DNA from: Marinimicrobium agarilyticum DSM 16975
GTDB taxonomy: Bacteria > Pseudomonadota > Gammaproteobacteria > Pseudomonadales > Cellvibrionaceae
Length of the DNA: 64,000 nt
Assembly: GCF_000423345.1 (NCBI RefSeq)
Contig: NZ_KE384008.1
Span: 128,857 to 192,856, forward strand
Reading direction: 5' to 3'
Each line of letters begins with the position of its first letter. The first letter of the stretch is position 1. Shown piece by piece: positions 7,960-16,169 of the stretch. A program made the translations under genes and the position numbers. The notes under the pieces are model-generated. The model searched no databases. It saw nothing but the letters and a program-made list of their open reading frames with translations, and was not told the origin of the DNA.

Positions 7960-9317
7960 TATTCACCTCCCAACTGTGCTTTTGCCCGCAAGGCGGGGCC
8001 ACCCATCGACACCACCATCGGCTGTTTCTTGCCGCAGTAGCCGGCACTTTCCCAATGCATGTCACTGGAAACCGCATCCACCGACTGCAACATTTTGATG
8101 GCGGAGCCGGACAGGGTGGTGTCCTTGATGGCGCGCCCGAGTTTTCCGTTTTTGATCTCGTAGCCGAGGGGCACACCGAACATGAATTCGGTGGTCATAT
8201 CGGCCTGGCCGTTGCTGGTTTTCATCAGGTAGTAGCCATCCTCAACATCGGCAATCATGTCGTCGAGCTTGCTGGTGCCGGGCAAAATGGCGGTATTGCG
8301 CATGCGGATCAGCGGCTCATCGTCGGGCGCGTAGGCGCGGGCGTTGCCGGTGGCCTGGTCGCCGAAGCGCGAGGCGGTTTCCCGGTTGTGCATAAAGTCT
8401 GTGAGTATGCCGTCTTGAATCAGGGTCACGTCCTGCGCGGGTGTGCCTTCGTCATCGGCGTAGACGGGAACGGGGAGTTCTTCACCGTTGTAGCTGTGGG
8501 CAAAGTCGACCATGGTCACCAGGTCGCTGGCGATCCGCTGGCCGCGCATGTCACCGGTCACGGCGCCGCCGAGCACCAGGTCGGCCTCGCAGGGGTGGCC
8601 CATGGCTTCGTGAGCCAGAATACCGGCCAGGTCGGAAGCCAGGACGATGGTCTGCAGGCCGCCTTTGGCGTGCACGGCCTCGCGCTTGGCCAGCAGGTGC
8701 TCATAGAGTCCGTCGAGCTGGGATTCTACGGACGCCATCGACAGGTCCAGGTTGCCGAAGCTGCCTTTGCTGCTGATGACGTGACCCAGTTCAACCGGTT
8801 TTCCGTCCTTGTCCGTGACGGTCAGTTTCAGGTAGGCCATGGCACGGGAGATGTTGTTGTAGGCCCGCGCGCCCACGCTGTTCTGAATGTACTTGTCGTG
8901 ATACTCATCCAGCGCCACTGTGGTGACCGAGACCACCTTGTCGTAGCGACGCCGGACCAGGTCCGTGACCGATTGCAGCCATTCGATTAACTGCTGTGAA
9001 GACCAGTTGGGCTTGCAGGCGGTGCCGTGCTCGCCCTGATACCCCTCCTGGGGCAGGGGCCGACTTTCGCCGCCAAACAGTTGCATGGCCTTGGCATTGG
9101 CCAGGGCGATGTTGCCGAGCTTGTCGGAACCGCTGGGCTGGGTCGTGGAGGCGAACCCCCAGTAGCCGTTCTGGTAGGCGCGGGCGGACTGACCGCTGGT
9201 GTGGGAGCTGTTATTGGCCATGAGGTTACCGTCGACCAATACGATCTGGCGCTTGCGCAGTTCGTGCTCGCGGAATTCGTTGTACTCACCGGCACGGGTG
9301 AAAGGGGCAAAAGACAT
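7959..9317 (-). CDS. TldD-like metalloprotease subunit
   Basis: The catalytic partner of the TldE-like protein, 452 aa from the chosen start. The zinc motif HEAMGHPCEAD is present with H236, E237 and H241. The conserved C-terminal Gly-rich TldD region runs from about 330 to 445. The frame remains open to 9479, but ATG 9317 has AAGGA at normal spacing and removes a low-complexity Arg/Ala extension. The two subunits would form a barrel that admits only unfolded peptides. The physiological substrate is not indicated by the neighbours. Confidence 0.88.
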   Translation of the reverse strand: MSFAPFTRAGEYNEFREHELRKRQIVLVDGNLMANNSSHTSGQSARAYQNGYWGFASTTQPSGSDKLGNIALANAKAMQLFGGESRPLPQEGYQGEHGTACKPNWSSQQLIEWLQSVTDLVRRRYDKVVSVTTVALDEYHDKYIQNSVGARAYNNISRAMAYLKLTVTDKDGKPVELGHVISSKGSFGNLDLSMASVESQLDGLYEHLLAKREAVHAKGGLQTIVLASDLAGILAHEAMGHPCEADLVLGGAVTGDMRGQRIASDLVTMVDFAHSYNGEELPVPVYADDEGTPAQDVTLIQDGILTDFMHNRETASRFGDQATGNARAYAPDDEPLIRMRNTAILPGTSKLDDMIADVEDGYYLMKTSNGQADMTTEFMFGVPLGYEIKNGKLGRAIKDTTLSGSAIKMLQSVDAVSSDMHWESAGYCGKKQPMVVSMGGPALRAKAQLGGE

Positions 9318-9600
9318 GGGGAGTTCCTTGTGCTCGAGGGTGGAAAGCAGCTTAGCAGAGCGCTGGGGGTAAAACAAAGCGCCCCGCGAGGCCGCGCCGG
9401 CCCCGGTAGTCGCCTTCTGCCGCTCAAATAACCGCCTGATCATAGGGTGTGTTGGCAGCGGCTCCAAAATCGTGCACACTTTGTCCCCAAGACTTTTAGA
9501 GCACGTCCAATAGGGCGCTTGACCGCTTGAACTGGCCTTTCCGGGACTTTTCAGCTAGCGCCCGGTGTTTATTGATATTACAACGTGAGGACTAACAATA

Positions 9601-10011
9601 ATGAACATCAGAACCGTCGCTCAGGCGCTTTCGGCCTGCCTGCTTTTCTCTCTGTCACTGACCACTCAAGCGGAATCAGACAAGGTCTTTGAGCTGAGAA
9701 CTTATACGACTCACGAGGGTCGGCTCCCCGCCTTGCATGAGCGTTTCGAGAACCACACCATCGAGCTTTTCGAGAAACACGGAATGCATAGTGTCGGCTA
9801 CTGGGTACCCAGCGATCCGGAGCGGGCAGATAACACTCTCATTTATATTCTGGAGCACAAAAGCCGCGAAGCCGCCGCTCAAAGCTGGCAGGCTTTTGGG
9901 GAGGACCCAGATTGGCAGAAGGTCCATAAGGAATCGAGAGAAGACGGCGCTATCGTCAAACACATTGACTCCGTTTTTATGACCGCGACAGAGTACTCTG
10001 CCATTCAGTAA
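9601..10011 (+). CDS. Secreted NIPSNAP-family protein
   Basis: A 136-aa protein with a typical Sec signal peptide (residues 1-24, cleavage after TTQA) followed by one NIPSNAP ferredoxin-like alpha+beta domain (FELRTYTTHEGRLPALHERF). NIPSNAP proteins are small dimeric alpha-beta-barrel proteins of uncertain function. The periplasmic form is common in marine bacteria. A GTGAGGA site precedes ATG 9601. It is followed after 54 bp by the glyoxalase-fold gene, so the two may share a transcript. Confidence 0.85.
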   Translation: MNIRTVAQALSACLLFSLSLTTQAESDKVFELRTYTTHEGRLPALHERFENHTIELFEKHGMHSVGYWVPSDPERADNTLIYILEHKSREAAAQSWQAFGEDPDWQKVHKESREDGAIVKHIDSVFMTATEYSAIQ

Positions 10012-10065
10012 GTCCCCCGGAATCGCTGATGCGGTAATGATCCTGTGAGTCAAAAGGGAATTTCT

Positions 10066-10434
10066 GTGAAATTTGGAAATACAACACCAATACTGAGAAG
10101 CTTTGATGAAGCTAAAGCCAAGGAATTCTACCTTGATTTTCTAGAGTTCAATCTGGATTGGGAGCACAGGTTTGAAGAGGGGCTGCCGCTCTATATGCAG
10201 GTGTCAAAGGATGGCTGTGTTCTTCATATATCGGAGCACCATGGAGACTGTAGCCCCGGCGCGGCGCTTCGAATTCAAGTCGATGATGTTGAGCCGTATC
10301 ATAAACTTCTGCTTGGTAAAAACTATGGATACGCCAGGCCAGGAGTACAAGAAATGCCATGGGGCAGCAAGGATATGGCGATTTCCGACCCCTTTGGCAA
10401 CCGGCTGGTATTCACTAGCGCAATCATCTCTTAA
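10066..10434 (+). CDS. Glyoxalase/bleomycin-resistance-fold protein
   Basis: One VOC-type domain, about 122 aa. The family pattern TPILRSFDEAKAKEFYLDFL is at the N-terminus, HISEHHGDCSPGAAL is in the middle, and DPFGNRLVF closes the metal-binding half. GTG 10066 has AAAAGGGA at good spacing and gives the usual N-terminus; GTG 10045 is an in-frame alternative that adds seven residues. Members of this subgroup are often annotated as bleomycin-resistance proteins, but without biochemical support that function should not be assumed. Confidence 0.85.
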   Translation: MKFGNTTPILRSFDEAKAKEFYLDFLEFNLDWEHRFEEGLPLYMQVSKDGCVLHISEHHGDCSPGAALRIQVDDVEPYHKLLLGKNYGYARPGVQEMPWGSKDMAISDPFGNRLVFTSAIIS

Positions 10435-10480
10435 CAGCACCCGTCAGCTGAGCTGCTCTTGTCCAGACACTTTTTTGTGA

Positions 10481-10999
10481 ATGCCTGCGTTCGCTGGTGA
10501 CGAAACCTGCACCGCTCAAACACTTGCCCCGTCCACGCCCCCTTACATTGAAAACATCATTCCTCCATGCGCGCCGCCTTCGCGGCTGGAGCAGGCGTGG
10601 TGGAGCTGGATGTTCACCCCGCTACGGACGGCTATTTCGCCGTAATGCATGATTGGATGCTGGATTGCCGCACCGAAGGTATGGGGTGTATATGGCGGGG
10701 ATGAGCCCGCGTGGCGAGCTACAGAGCTATTGGGAGATGGCCTGCTCGGCTTTTCCCGTGCCAGCGTGAAGGACTGCCTCAAGCGCTATATGGCCCTTGG
10801 CTGGACAGGCTACATGCCGGAGTCTTGCCACAATACGGTTGTCATGGTGCCCCTCAAGATAGCGCCTTGGCTCTGGGGCTGGCCAAACCTGCTAACGCCA
10901 CGCTTGCGCGATGTGGGCAGCGAAATCGCTCTAGTCTACCCAATGAATGACGATGGCGCTGCGTCTATCGATACGCTAGAGGTTGATCTCTTCGCTTAG
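10481..10999 (+). pseudogene. Decayed glycerophosphodiester phosphodiesterase gene
   Basis: Three pieces in different frames read as one GDPD-family protein. From 10481: GDETCTAQTLAPSTPPYIEN. From about 10562: SMRAAFAAGAGVVELDVHP, then a conserved His-Asp (FAVMHDW). From about 10688: VYGGDEPAWRATELL, GWTGYMPESCHNTV and APWLWGWPNLL, ending at 10999. One base is missing between the first two pieces near 10561. Between the second and third, roughly 90 codons that normally contain the catalytic middle are deleted. The signal peptide is also absent. The remains are sufficient to name the family but not to encode an enzyme. Its 3' end overlaps the convergent gene at 10976. Confidence 0.85.
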
Positions 11000-11410
11000 G
11001 GTAGTAGAAGTTTTTGCGGACTCTCGAGTCATACAGAGGTTTTCAAGTCGCGCGATCTCCTGTCGTAGCTTTGACCTGGATCGCCGAAGTATCATTAATT
11101 TCGTGCCCAATGAGGAAACTATTATTACAACCAATGCAACGCCACCAACCCAAAGCAGTTGGGTTGGGTGGGACCTTTCCTGGCTCTGCCAGATCGTAAA
11201 GGGAATGGTTAATAACAGCGCAATAAATGCCGCTGTACCGCCGGCTCCACACCCACATTCACTTGACAGCTTTTCTAGCCGCTGCTGGGCTTGATTTCGT
11301 TCGATGCTGTCAAGACACGGAAGAACGACTTCAATTCGCCTATAGCGTGCTGGGTTGACTCGCAGGCACGCGAGATCGTCTCTCGTTTTGAGTGTAAGGT
11401 GATCTCGCAT
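10976..11410 (-). CDS. Small two-TM membrane protein
   Basis: A 144-aa protein with two predicted membrane helices (residues about 58-75, AAFIALLLTIPFTIW, and about 86-106, LLWVGGVALVVIIVSSLG). Soluble N- and C-terminal segments flank them, and the C-terminal one is a charged helix (RSRSKLRQEIARLENL). A CGCG segment precedes the first helix. It lies 13 bp downstream of the metzincin-like gene on the same strand and is likely co-expressed with it. It is not recognised; it might anchor or regulate the protease. Confidence 0.65.
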   Translation of the reverse strand: MRDHLTLKTRDDLACLRVNPARYRRIEVVLPCLDSIERNQAQQRLEKLSSECGCGAGGTAAFIALLLTIPFTIWQSQERSHPTQLLWVGGVALVVIIVSSLGTKLMILRRSRSKLRQEIARLENLCMTRESAKTSTTLSEEINL

Positions 11411-11423
11411 GCCTCTGGACCTT

Positions 11424-12389
11424 TTAAAGGTACGTGCAATGCCGTGAAGAGCGCACTACAGAACTCTGCCAGTTTGTTAAATCTGGCTGCGATGTTGTAC
11501 GCGGGCCGCTATCCATCAAGTTGTTTCCGCCATCGGTAGTGCGATGAAGCAATCCGCAGGCATGGGCAATTTCATGGGCAACAGTATCATTGAACGGACC
11601 TGGCGCTTGTTGCACTGTGACGTAGTCGTGTGTGAAACCCATGGAGCAGCCAAGAGAGTTGGAAGAATAGCCATGGATAACAAAAACGATGATTTCCCCG
11701 CCATAACCGGAACGTCTGCGCCAGTTAGATTCAAATTTGCAGAGGTTGGCAACAAACTCGAACCAACTACCTAAAACCCACCAATCTGAAAAGAACCCGC
11801 CGGCGCCACAGTCAAGGATAATCTCTCCCCCTGGAGGGCTGACGGATGTATTGCAGATACCTGTAAATCTGAGATCTATGTTGCTGGTTCTGTCAAAAAC
11901 TTCGATTGCCGTCTCTATCCATGGTTGAAGCGCTGCCTCGGACATTAAGGGTGTGCGGCCATTTGAAGGAACAATAATGCTGAAATACATTTTCTTTCGT
12001 GGCCGTACTCCGGCGAGACTCAGTATGAAGTCAAATATCCCAACGGCTCTCCAGAAAATTTCTAGGAGCCAGTTGACGACTGTTCGGATTATCCCGCCGA
12101 GAATGGGGATTGACAGAATCAGTCCCCATATAGCGCCTAGGAGATCCAGTAAAAAGTTGACTACAGTGCAGACGGTACGCACGACCCATTTTCCCACTGT
12201 CACTACAACCCATCGCACCACCTTTACTGTAACCCAAACTAACCAACACACAAGCTTGTTCAGACAAAGCAACCACCAGTTACATGGCTCCTCGCGGCAC
12301 CTCTCTTCTTGGCGATCTTCCCATTCTTCGATAGGCCTCTCAACTTCTTCTTCAATCCATTCATGTACCTCACGACAGGTTCTGCCCAT
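11424..12389 (-). CDS. Membrane-anchored metzincin-like zinc protease
   Basis: A 321-aa protein with three parts. Residues 1-36 are charged and Cys-containing (EEEVERPIEEWEDRQEERC). Residues 37-127 are a long hydrophobic, Trp-rich stretch with Cys residues, probably several membrane segments. Residues 134-321 form a protease domain with HEIAHACGLLH at 272-282, matching HExxHxxGxxH, and a following NNLMD that fits the metzincin Met-turn (M292). The three zinc ligands would be H272, H276 and H282, with catalytic E273. AGGAG precedes ATG 12389. Base composition is more AT-rich than the flanks. The substrate and family name are unknown to me. Confidence 0.75.
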   Translation of the reverse strand: MGRTCREVHEWIEEEVERPIEEWEDRQEERCREEPCNWWLLCLNKLVCWLVWVTVKVVRWVVVTVGKWVVRTVCTVVNFLLDLLGAIWGLILSIPILGGIIRTVVNWLLEIFWRAVGIFDFILSLAGVRPRKKMYFSIIVPSNGRTPLMSEAALQPWIETAIEVFDRTSNIDLRFTGICNTSVSPPGGEIILDCGAGGFFSDWWVLGSWFEFVANLCKFESNWRRRSGYGGEIIVFVIHGYSSNSLGCSMGFTHDYVTVQQAPGPFNDTVAHEIAHACGLLHRTTDGGNNLMDSGPRTTSQPDLTNWQSSVVRSSRHCTYL

Positions 12390-13129
12390 GAGCTTTCTCC
12401 TGATTTTTATGGATGATAAGACGAGTTTCCTTTACACGCTATCTGTTGCAAACGTCAGCTTAGTGTTCGACCAAGCTTTCACTAAAAGGATGTCGCGGAA
12501 ATACCACTCAACCATAGTTGTTAGGTCTCGGTGGCTGAGTTGGGGTACGATCCTTTATTCACTTTACCTGATGGTGGTTAGGAACGGAACTTCTAATTTG
12601 GTGCTCGAGAGTAGCGGCGTACCAAACCTCTGTTTCTTTAACTGATGAAGACATTTTGTTGCGTTAAGCGACATTATTGTCCGAAAAAAAGCGCGTATCA
12701 GTCTCGAAAGGAGGAAAGACTCTCATGGTTTATGGTGTAAGCCGTGCGATATAGTGGGGTCAAGGCTGGTCGAAAGTAGGAAGGGAGAGTTAGATAGAAA
12801 AAATCGAACTGGTTGGTTGTTTGATTAGATGCAAATGAAATAACAAGCGGCTGTGATCTCGGGCCTCCCCTCGCAGTCTTAAAATTGTAGCCTCTTGGTA
12901 TAGATGATCATCACGAATCATGGCGTGAAAGATTGTTGCCTTCTCGCTTGTGTGAGCGGTCCTTGGTATTTGTCGGTGTTGATAAGAGAATGATAGAACC
13001 TCTTTATGTAAAGCATCGGTCTGGCGAATCGAGGGATTCCTTCTGCGTTTCTGACAAGATGCTAGGTCTCCATCTATTCGCAGATTGGACTTTGCAATGC
13101 AGCTCTTAACAATTCCTTCGGGTTGACAG
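12390..13129. other. 740-bp stretch without a recognisable gene
   Basis: The stretch is AT-richer than the core genome. The first 30 bp upstream of 12389 hold the ribosome binding site of the metzincin-like gene. The longest open frame, 12790-13149 minus, has no ribosome binding site, an unlikely composition, and runs into greB, so it is not accepted. No repeat, tRNA or terminator was seen. It may contain further decayed accessory DNA, like the pseudogene at 10481. Confidence 0.6.
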
Positions 13130-13681
13130 CTAATGTGGTCTTTGTGCATCTATGTCGCCAAGGAACAAGGGGTCGTCATAGGGTCGGTATTCAATTTCCG
13201 TCACCCAATACGCCTGCTCTCCATGCTCTGGCGTGCGCACAACCACTTCGTCATCGATTCGCTTTCCAAGCAGTTGCCGCGCCAGTGGCGAGTCGACGCT
13301 CAGTTGGCCGCGGCTGACATCAAACTCATCCGGCCCCACAATCTGATAGGTGGTCTCGTCGCCTTCCTCGTTCTCCACGGTAACCCAGGCTCCGAAAAAC
13401 ACTTTGCCTCGGTCATCCGGCAGGCGATCGACAATGGTCACTTCTTCCAACCGCTTGGTCAGAAAGCGAACCCGGCTGTCGATTTCCCGCAGGCGTTTTT
13501 TGCCGTAGATGTAGTCCCCGTTTTCCGAGCGGTCGCCGTTCTTGGCGGCTTCGTGTACCACGTTGGTCACTTGCGGGCGCTCGACTTTCCAGAGCTGCAC
13601 CAGCTCTTCCTTCAGCCGGCGGGCGCCGGCTGGGGTGATGTAGGCGGAGCCTTTGGGGCGGGGCGGACGCCAACGGCCCAT
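13130..13681 (-). CDS. greB: Transcription elongation factor GreB
   Basis: A 183-aa protein with the GreA/B organisation: an N-terminal coiled-coil (residues about 15-90) containing the basic and acidic loop region NGDRSENGDYIYGKKRLREID, then an FKBP-like C-terminal domain. The factor enters the RNA polymerase secondary channel and promotes cleavage of backtracked transcripts. The longer N-terminus (GRWRPPRPKGSAYITPAG) is usual for GreB and distinguishes it from GreA. The start lies 2 bp beyond the stop of the S9 peptidase gene, with GAGGG inside that gene's end, so they are translated from one message. Confidence 0.95.
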   Translation of the reverse strand: MGRWRPPRPKGSAYITPAGARRLKEELVQLWKVERPQVTNVVHEAAKNGDRSENGDYIYGKKRLREIDSRVRFLTKRLEEVTIVDRLPDDRGKVFFGAWVTVENEEGDETTYQIVGPDEFDVSRGQLSVDSPLARQLLGKRIDDEVVVRTPEHGEQAYWVTEIEYRPYDDPLFLGDIDAQRPH

Positions 13682-13683
13682 GG

Positions 13684-15615
13684 TCAGTGTCCCTCCGGCA
13701 GGTTGGCGATTTCCAGCGGTTCAATCGGGTCCGCCGGGGTGAAGTTGAACACCCGGCCGTAGAAGTAAAGTTCGGCTTCCAGGGCGCGCTCAATGTTCGG
13801 CCCCTGCCGGAAGCCGTGGCCTTCTTCGGGGAACAGCACCATCGCATTGGCGATGCCTTTTTCCGTCAGGGCGTTCACCATGGCCTCGGCCTGATTCGGC
13901 GGTACGATTTTGTCTTCCTCACCCTGCAGGAAGATGACCGGGCACTGCAGTTGTTCGACGTGGCGAATCGGTGAGCGCTCCTGATAGGTGGCTTGGGCCT
14001 CGGGGTAGGGGCCCACGAGGGTGTCCAGGTAGCGGGACTCGAACTTGTGGGTGTCTTTCGCCAGGGCTTCCAGATCGCCGATGCCGTAGAGGCTGGCGCC
14101 GGCCTGGAAGGTGTCGCTGAACGTCAGGGCGGCCAGCACGGTGTAGCCACCGGCGCTGCTGCCGCGAATGGCGCAGCGCTGGGGGTCGGCCCAGCCTTTG
14201 TCTGCGAGGTAGGTGGCGCCGCTGCAGACGTCGATGACATCGGTCACGCCCCAGTTGCCCTTGAGTCGGTCCCGGTAGCGGCGGCCGTAACCGGTGCTGC
14301 CCCGGTAGTTCACATCCAGAACCGCGAAGCCGCGGCTGGTCCAGAACTGGATTTTCAGGTTGAGCGCGGTTTGGGTCGCGCCGGTGGGCCCGCCGTGGCA
14401 CATCACCAGTAGCGGCGGACGCTCCTGTTCGGGGCCTTCGAAGTCCGGGTTGTGAGGGGGATAGTAAAACCCGTGGGCGGTTTCCCCGTCCGTGGTTTCA
14501 AAGGTGGTCGCTTCCGGTGAGGACAAGTAGCGCGGGTCCGGGTCGGACTGGGCCGAGCGGGCCAGGGGCATCAGTGCTTCGGCTTCTTCCGGGCGGAAGG
14601 CCCAGAGAAATGGACTGTGCTGAGCGTTGGCCCCCAGGAACAGGCCTTTGCCGCCGCCACAGCGCACGCTGTTGATTTCGGTCAGCCCGGTGTCGATCGA
14701 GGTGAGGCTACCGTGGGTCAGGTCCAACCGGGCCAGTTGCCAGTGGCCTTCCTGGGTATAGGTGCACAACAGGGTGTTGGCCCCGAGAAAATCGTAAGTG
14801 GACATGCCGAACACCCACTGGGGCGTGGCAAACTCGGCGTCCAGATGGCAGAGCTCCTCCGCCTCCTCGCCATTCCAACGGTAAAGGTTCCACCAGTTGG
14901 TGCGATCAGAGACAAAATACAATGTGCCATCCGGCGACCACTGGGGCTGGAAAATGGATTCCTTTTCGCCGCCCGCGATCACTCGGTCGTCAATGACGGC
15001 GCCGGCTTCGTCCAGCGCGGCCAGGTGGCACTCGGTGCCGTCCCAGGGCATGTTCGGATGGTTCCAGCACAGGTAGCTCAACTCTTGCCCGTGGGGGCTG
15101 AGACGGGGCGTGCAATAAAAGTCCGCGCCGCTGGCCAGCACGTCGACCTCGTTTGACCCTTGCAGCGAAATGGCCACCACCTCGCTGCGCTCCTCTTTGC
15201 CCTCCTCGGAGTGGTCCTCCCGCACGCAGATCAGCCGCTGGCGCTCGGTATCCACGGTCAGGTCGGCGTAGCGGTAGGGCCCCTCGGGCGTCACGGCTTC
15301 CATATCCTCGCCCACAAGGCGGTAGATACGTTGGTCGCTGTCCAGCACCAGGTACACCACGCCGTCTTCCACGCAATAGCTGCCGCCGCCGTATTCGTGG
15401 GCGCGGGTGCGCACGCTGTGGGGAGCGGGGGTGCGATCGGAGCGCAGGCCTTGGGCGTCGAGTTGGACGAGGACGGAGCGGCCTTTTTCGCTGGGGCGCG
15501 ATTCGAGCCAGTAGATGTCGTCGCCGTCTATGTGGGGTTCGCTGAGGCGGACGGTTCCCTGTGTGAGGGTGTGGGCTTTGATGGGGGATTGCCAACTGCC
15601 GTAGGGGGTAGCCAT
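13684..15615 (-). CDS. S9-family prolyl oligopeptidase-like peptidase
   Basis: A 643-aa cytoplasmic serine peptidase. An N-terminal seven-bladed beta-propeller (about 1-370) is followed by an alpha/beta-hydrolase domain. The triad can be placed at S487 (GSSAGG), D568 (GEEDKIVPP) and H600 (PEEGHGF). Members of this subgroup act as dipeptidyl- or acylaminoacyl-type peptidases; the exact specificity is not visible. AAAGGA precedes ATG 15615. It is the first gene of a unit with greB. Its upstream side faces the inverted-repeat elements at 15781-16123. Confidence 0.9.
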   Translation of the reverse strand: MATPYGSWQSPIKAHTLTQGTVRLSEPHIDGDDIYWLESRPSEKGRSVLVQLDAQGLRSDRTPAPHSVRTRAHEYGGGSYCVEDGVVYLVLDSDQRIYRLVGEDMEAVTPEGPYRYADLTVDTERQRLICVREDHSEEGKEERSEVVAISLQGSNEVDVLASGADFYCTPRLSPHGQELSYLCWNHPNMPWDGTECHLAALDEAGAVIDDRVIAGGEKESIFQPQWSPDGTLYFVSDRTNWWNLYRWNGEEAEELCHLDAEFATPQWVFGMSTYDFLGANTLLCTYTQEGHWQLARLDLTHGSLTSIDTGLTEINSVRCGGGKGLFLGANAQHSPFLWAFRPEEAEALMPLARSAQSDPDPRYLSSPEATTFETTDGETAHGFYYPPHNPDFEGPEQERPPLLVMCHGGPTGATQTALNLKIQFWTSRGFAVLDVNYRGSTGYGRRYRDRLKGNWGVTDVIDVCSGATYLADKGWADPQRCAIRGSSAGGYTVLAALTFSDTFQAGASLYGIGDLEALAKDTHKFESRYLDTLVGPYPEAQATYQERSPIRHVEQLQCPVIFLQGEEDKIVPPNQAEAMVNALTEKGIANAMVLFPEEGHGFRQGPNIERALEAELYFYGRVFNFTPADPIEPLEIANLPEGH

Positions 15616-15780
15616 GGGGGTCCTTTGTGTCTGTTGGTTTGGCGCTCTGTCGTCCGGCCAACGGTCATGGACAAGCGATGACCGAACGGTGACAATGCTT
15701 CAATTGTCAGCGATCACTGGACTTGAATCAACGGGTCTGACGAATTGCGTCAATAAGACTGCTGATATGGCATTGAGTCC

Positions 15781-15890
15781 GGTGGGTGCGGTGTAGACTG
15801 GTTGAAAACCCGCCGTGAATACATCCCTGTAGGCTTCTCATCGGCATCCATGCCTCAGAGAGTTTTCAACCAGTCTACACCGCACCCACC
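15781..15890 (+). repeat. Inverted-repeat element, short form (copy A)
   Basis: Two arms of 29 bp, 15781-15809 and 15862-15890, are perfectly complementary. They enclose a 52-bp segment starting CCGCCGTGAATACATCC and containing GGCATCCATGCC. TTGAGTCC precedes the left arm and TCAGTGCCA (15891-15899) follows the right arm. The 52-bp segment is identical to that of copy C at 61823, but the arms are not. Confidence 0.92.
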
Positions 15891-15965
15891 TCAGTGCCAG
15901 TCGAACCTCTGATAGAGAACCTCCAAATGGGAAAAAGTGCCCTCTAACGTTTATTTTGGCACTGA

Positions 15966-16123
15966 GGCGAAGGAGGGAAATAGCCATTGGAGACTCTCTG
16001 ACGCCTATATGGATGTAGGTGTTAGGGCGACGCAGGAAGCCAAAGCCGAGGCATGGATGCCGATGAGAAGCCCCCATGGATGGGTTCACGGCGGGTCTCC
16101 AATGGCTATTTCCCTCCTTCGCC
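15966..16123 (-). repeat. Inverted-repeat element, long form (copy B)
   Basis: Arms of 29 bp, 15966-15994 and 16095-16123, are perfectly complementary and enclose 100 bp. In reverse orientation the inner segment is the same as in copies A and C but holds an extra block of about 48 bp before the final CAGAGA. TGGCACTGA (15957-15965) abuts the left arm, so copies A and B face each other across 57 bp. Small palindromes with an ATGGAT core recur in the segment (GGCATGGATGCC, CCCATGGATGGG). Confidence 0.92.
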
Positions 16124-16169
16124 GGGCTCTATGCTTTCACTGAACATTGACTGATGAAGCCAACCGATA

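Larger units (their letters stand above)
15616..16169. other. Intergenic region between divergent S9 peptidase and tilS genes
   Basis: This 554-bp gap holds the promoters for two divergent genes and, from 15773 to about 16130, the paired inverted-repeat elements listed separately. Short open frames over these elements are artefacts of the repeat and have no ribosome binding sites. Confidence 0.8.

Noticed and set aside
8055-9431. Long open frames on the plus strand across the TldD-like gene
   Set aside because: They are codon-bias shadows; the minus strand carries the HEAMGH motif and coupled ribosome binding sites.
11953-12645. Open frame of 230 codons antisense to the metzincin-like gene
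   Set aside because: It is Ser/Thr/Arg-rich without any domain, while the opposite strand has a clear protease motif and ribosome binding site.
12790-13149. 119-aa open frame on the minus strand overlapping greB
   Set aside because: No ribosome binding site, no recognisable pattern, and it invades the end of greB.
15838-16143. Short open frames across the inverted-repeat elements
   Set aside because: The same translations arise wherever this repeat occurs; they reflect the repeat and not genes.
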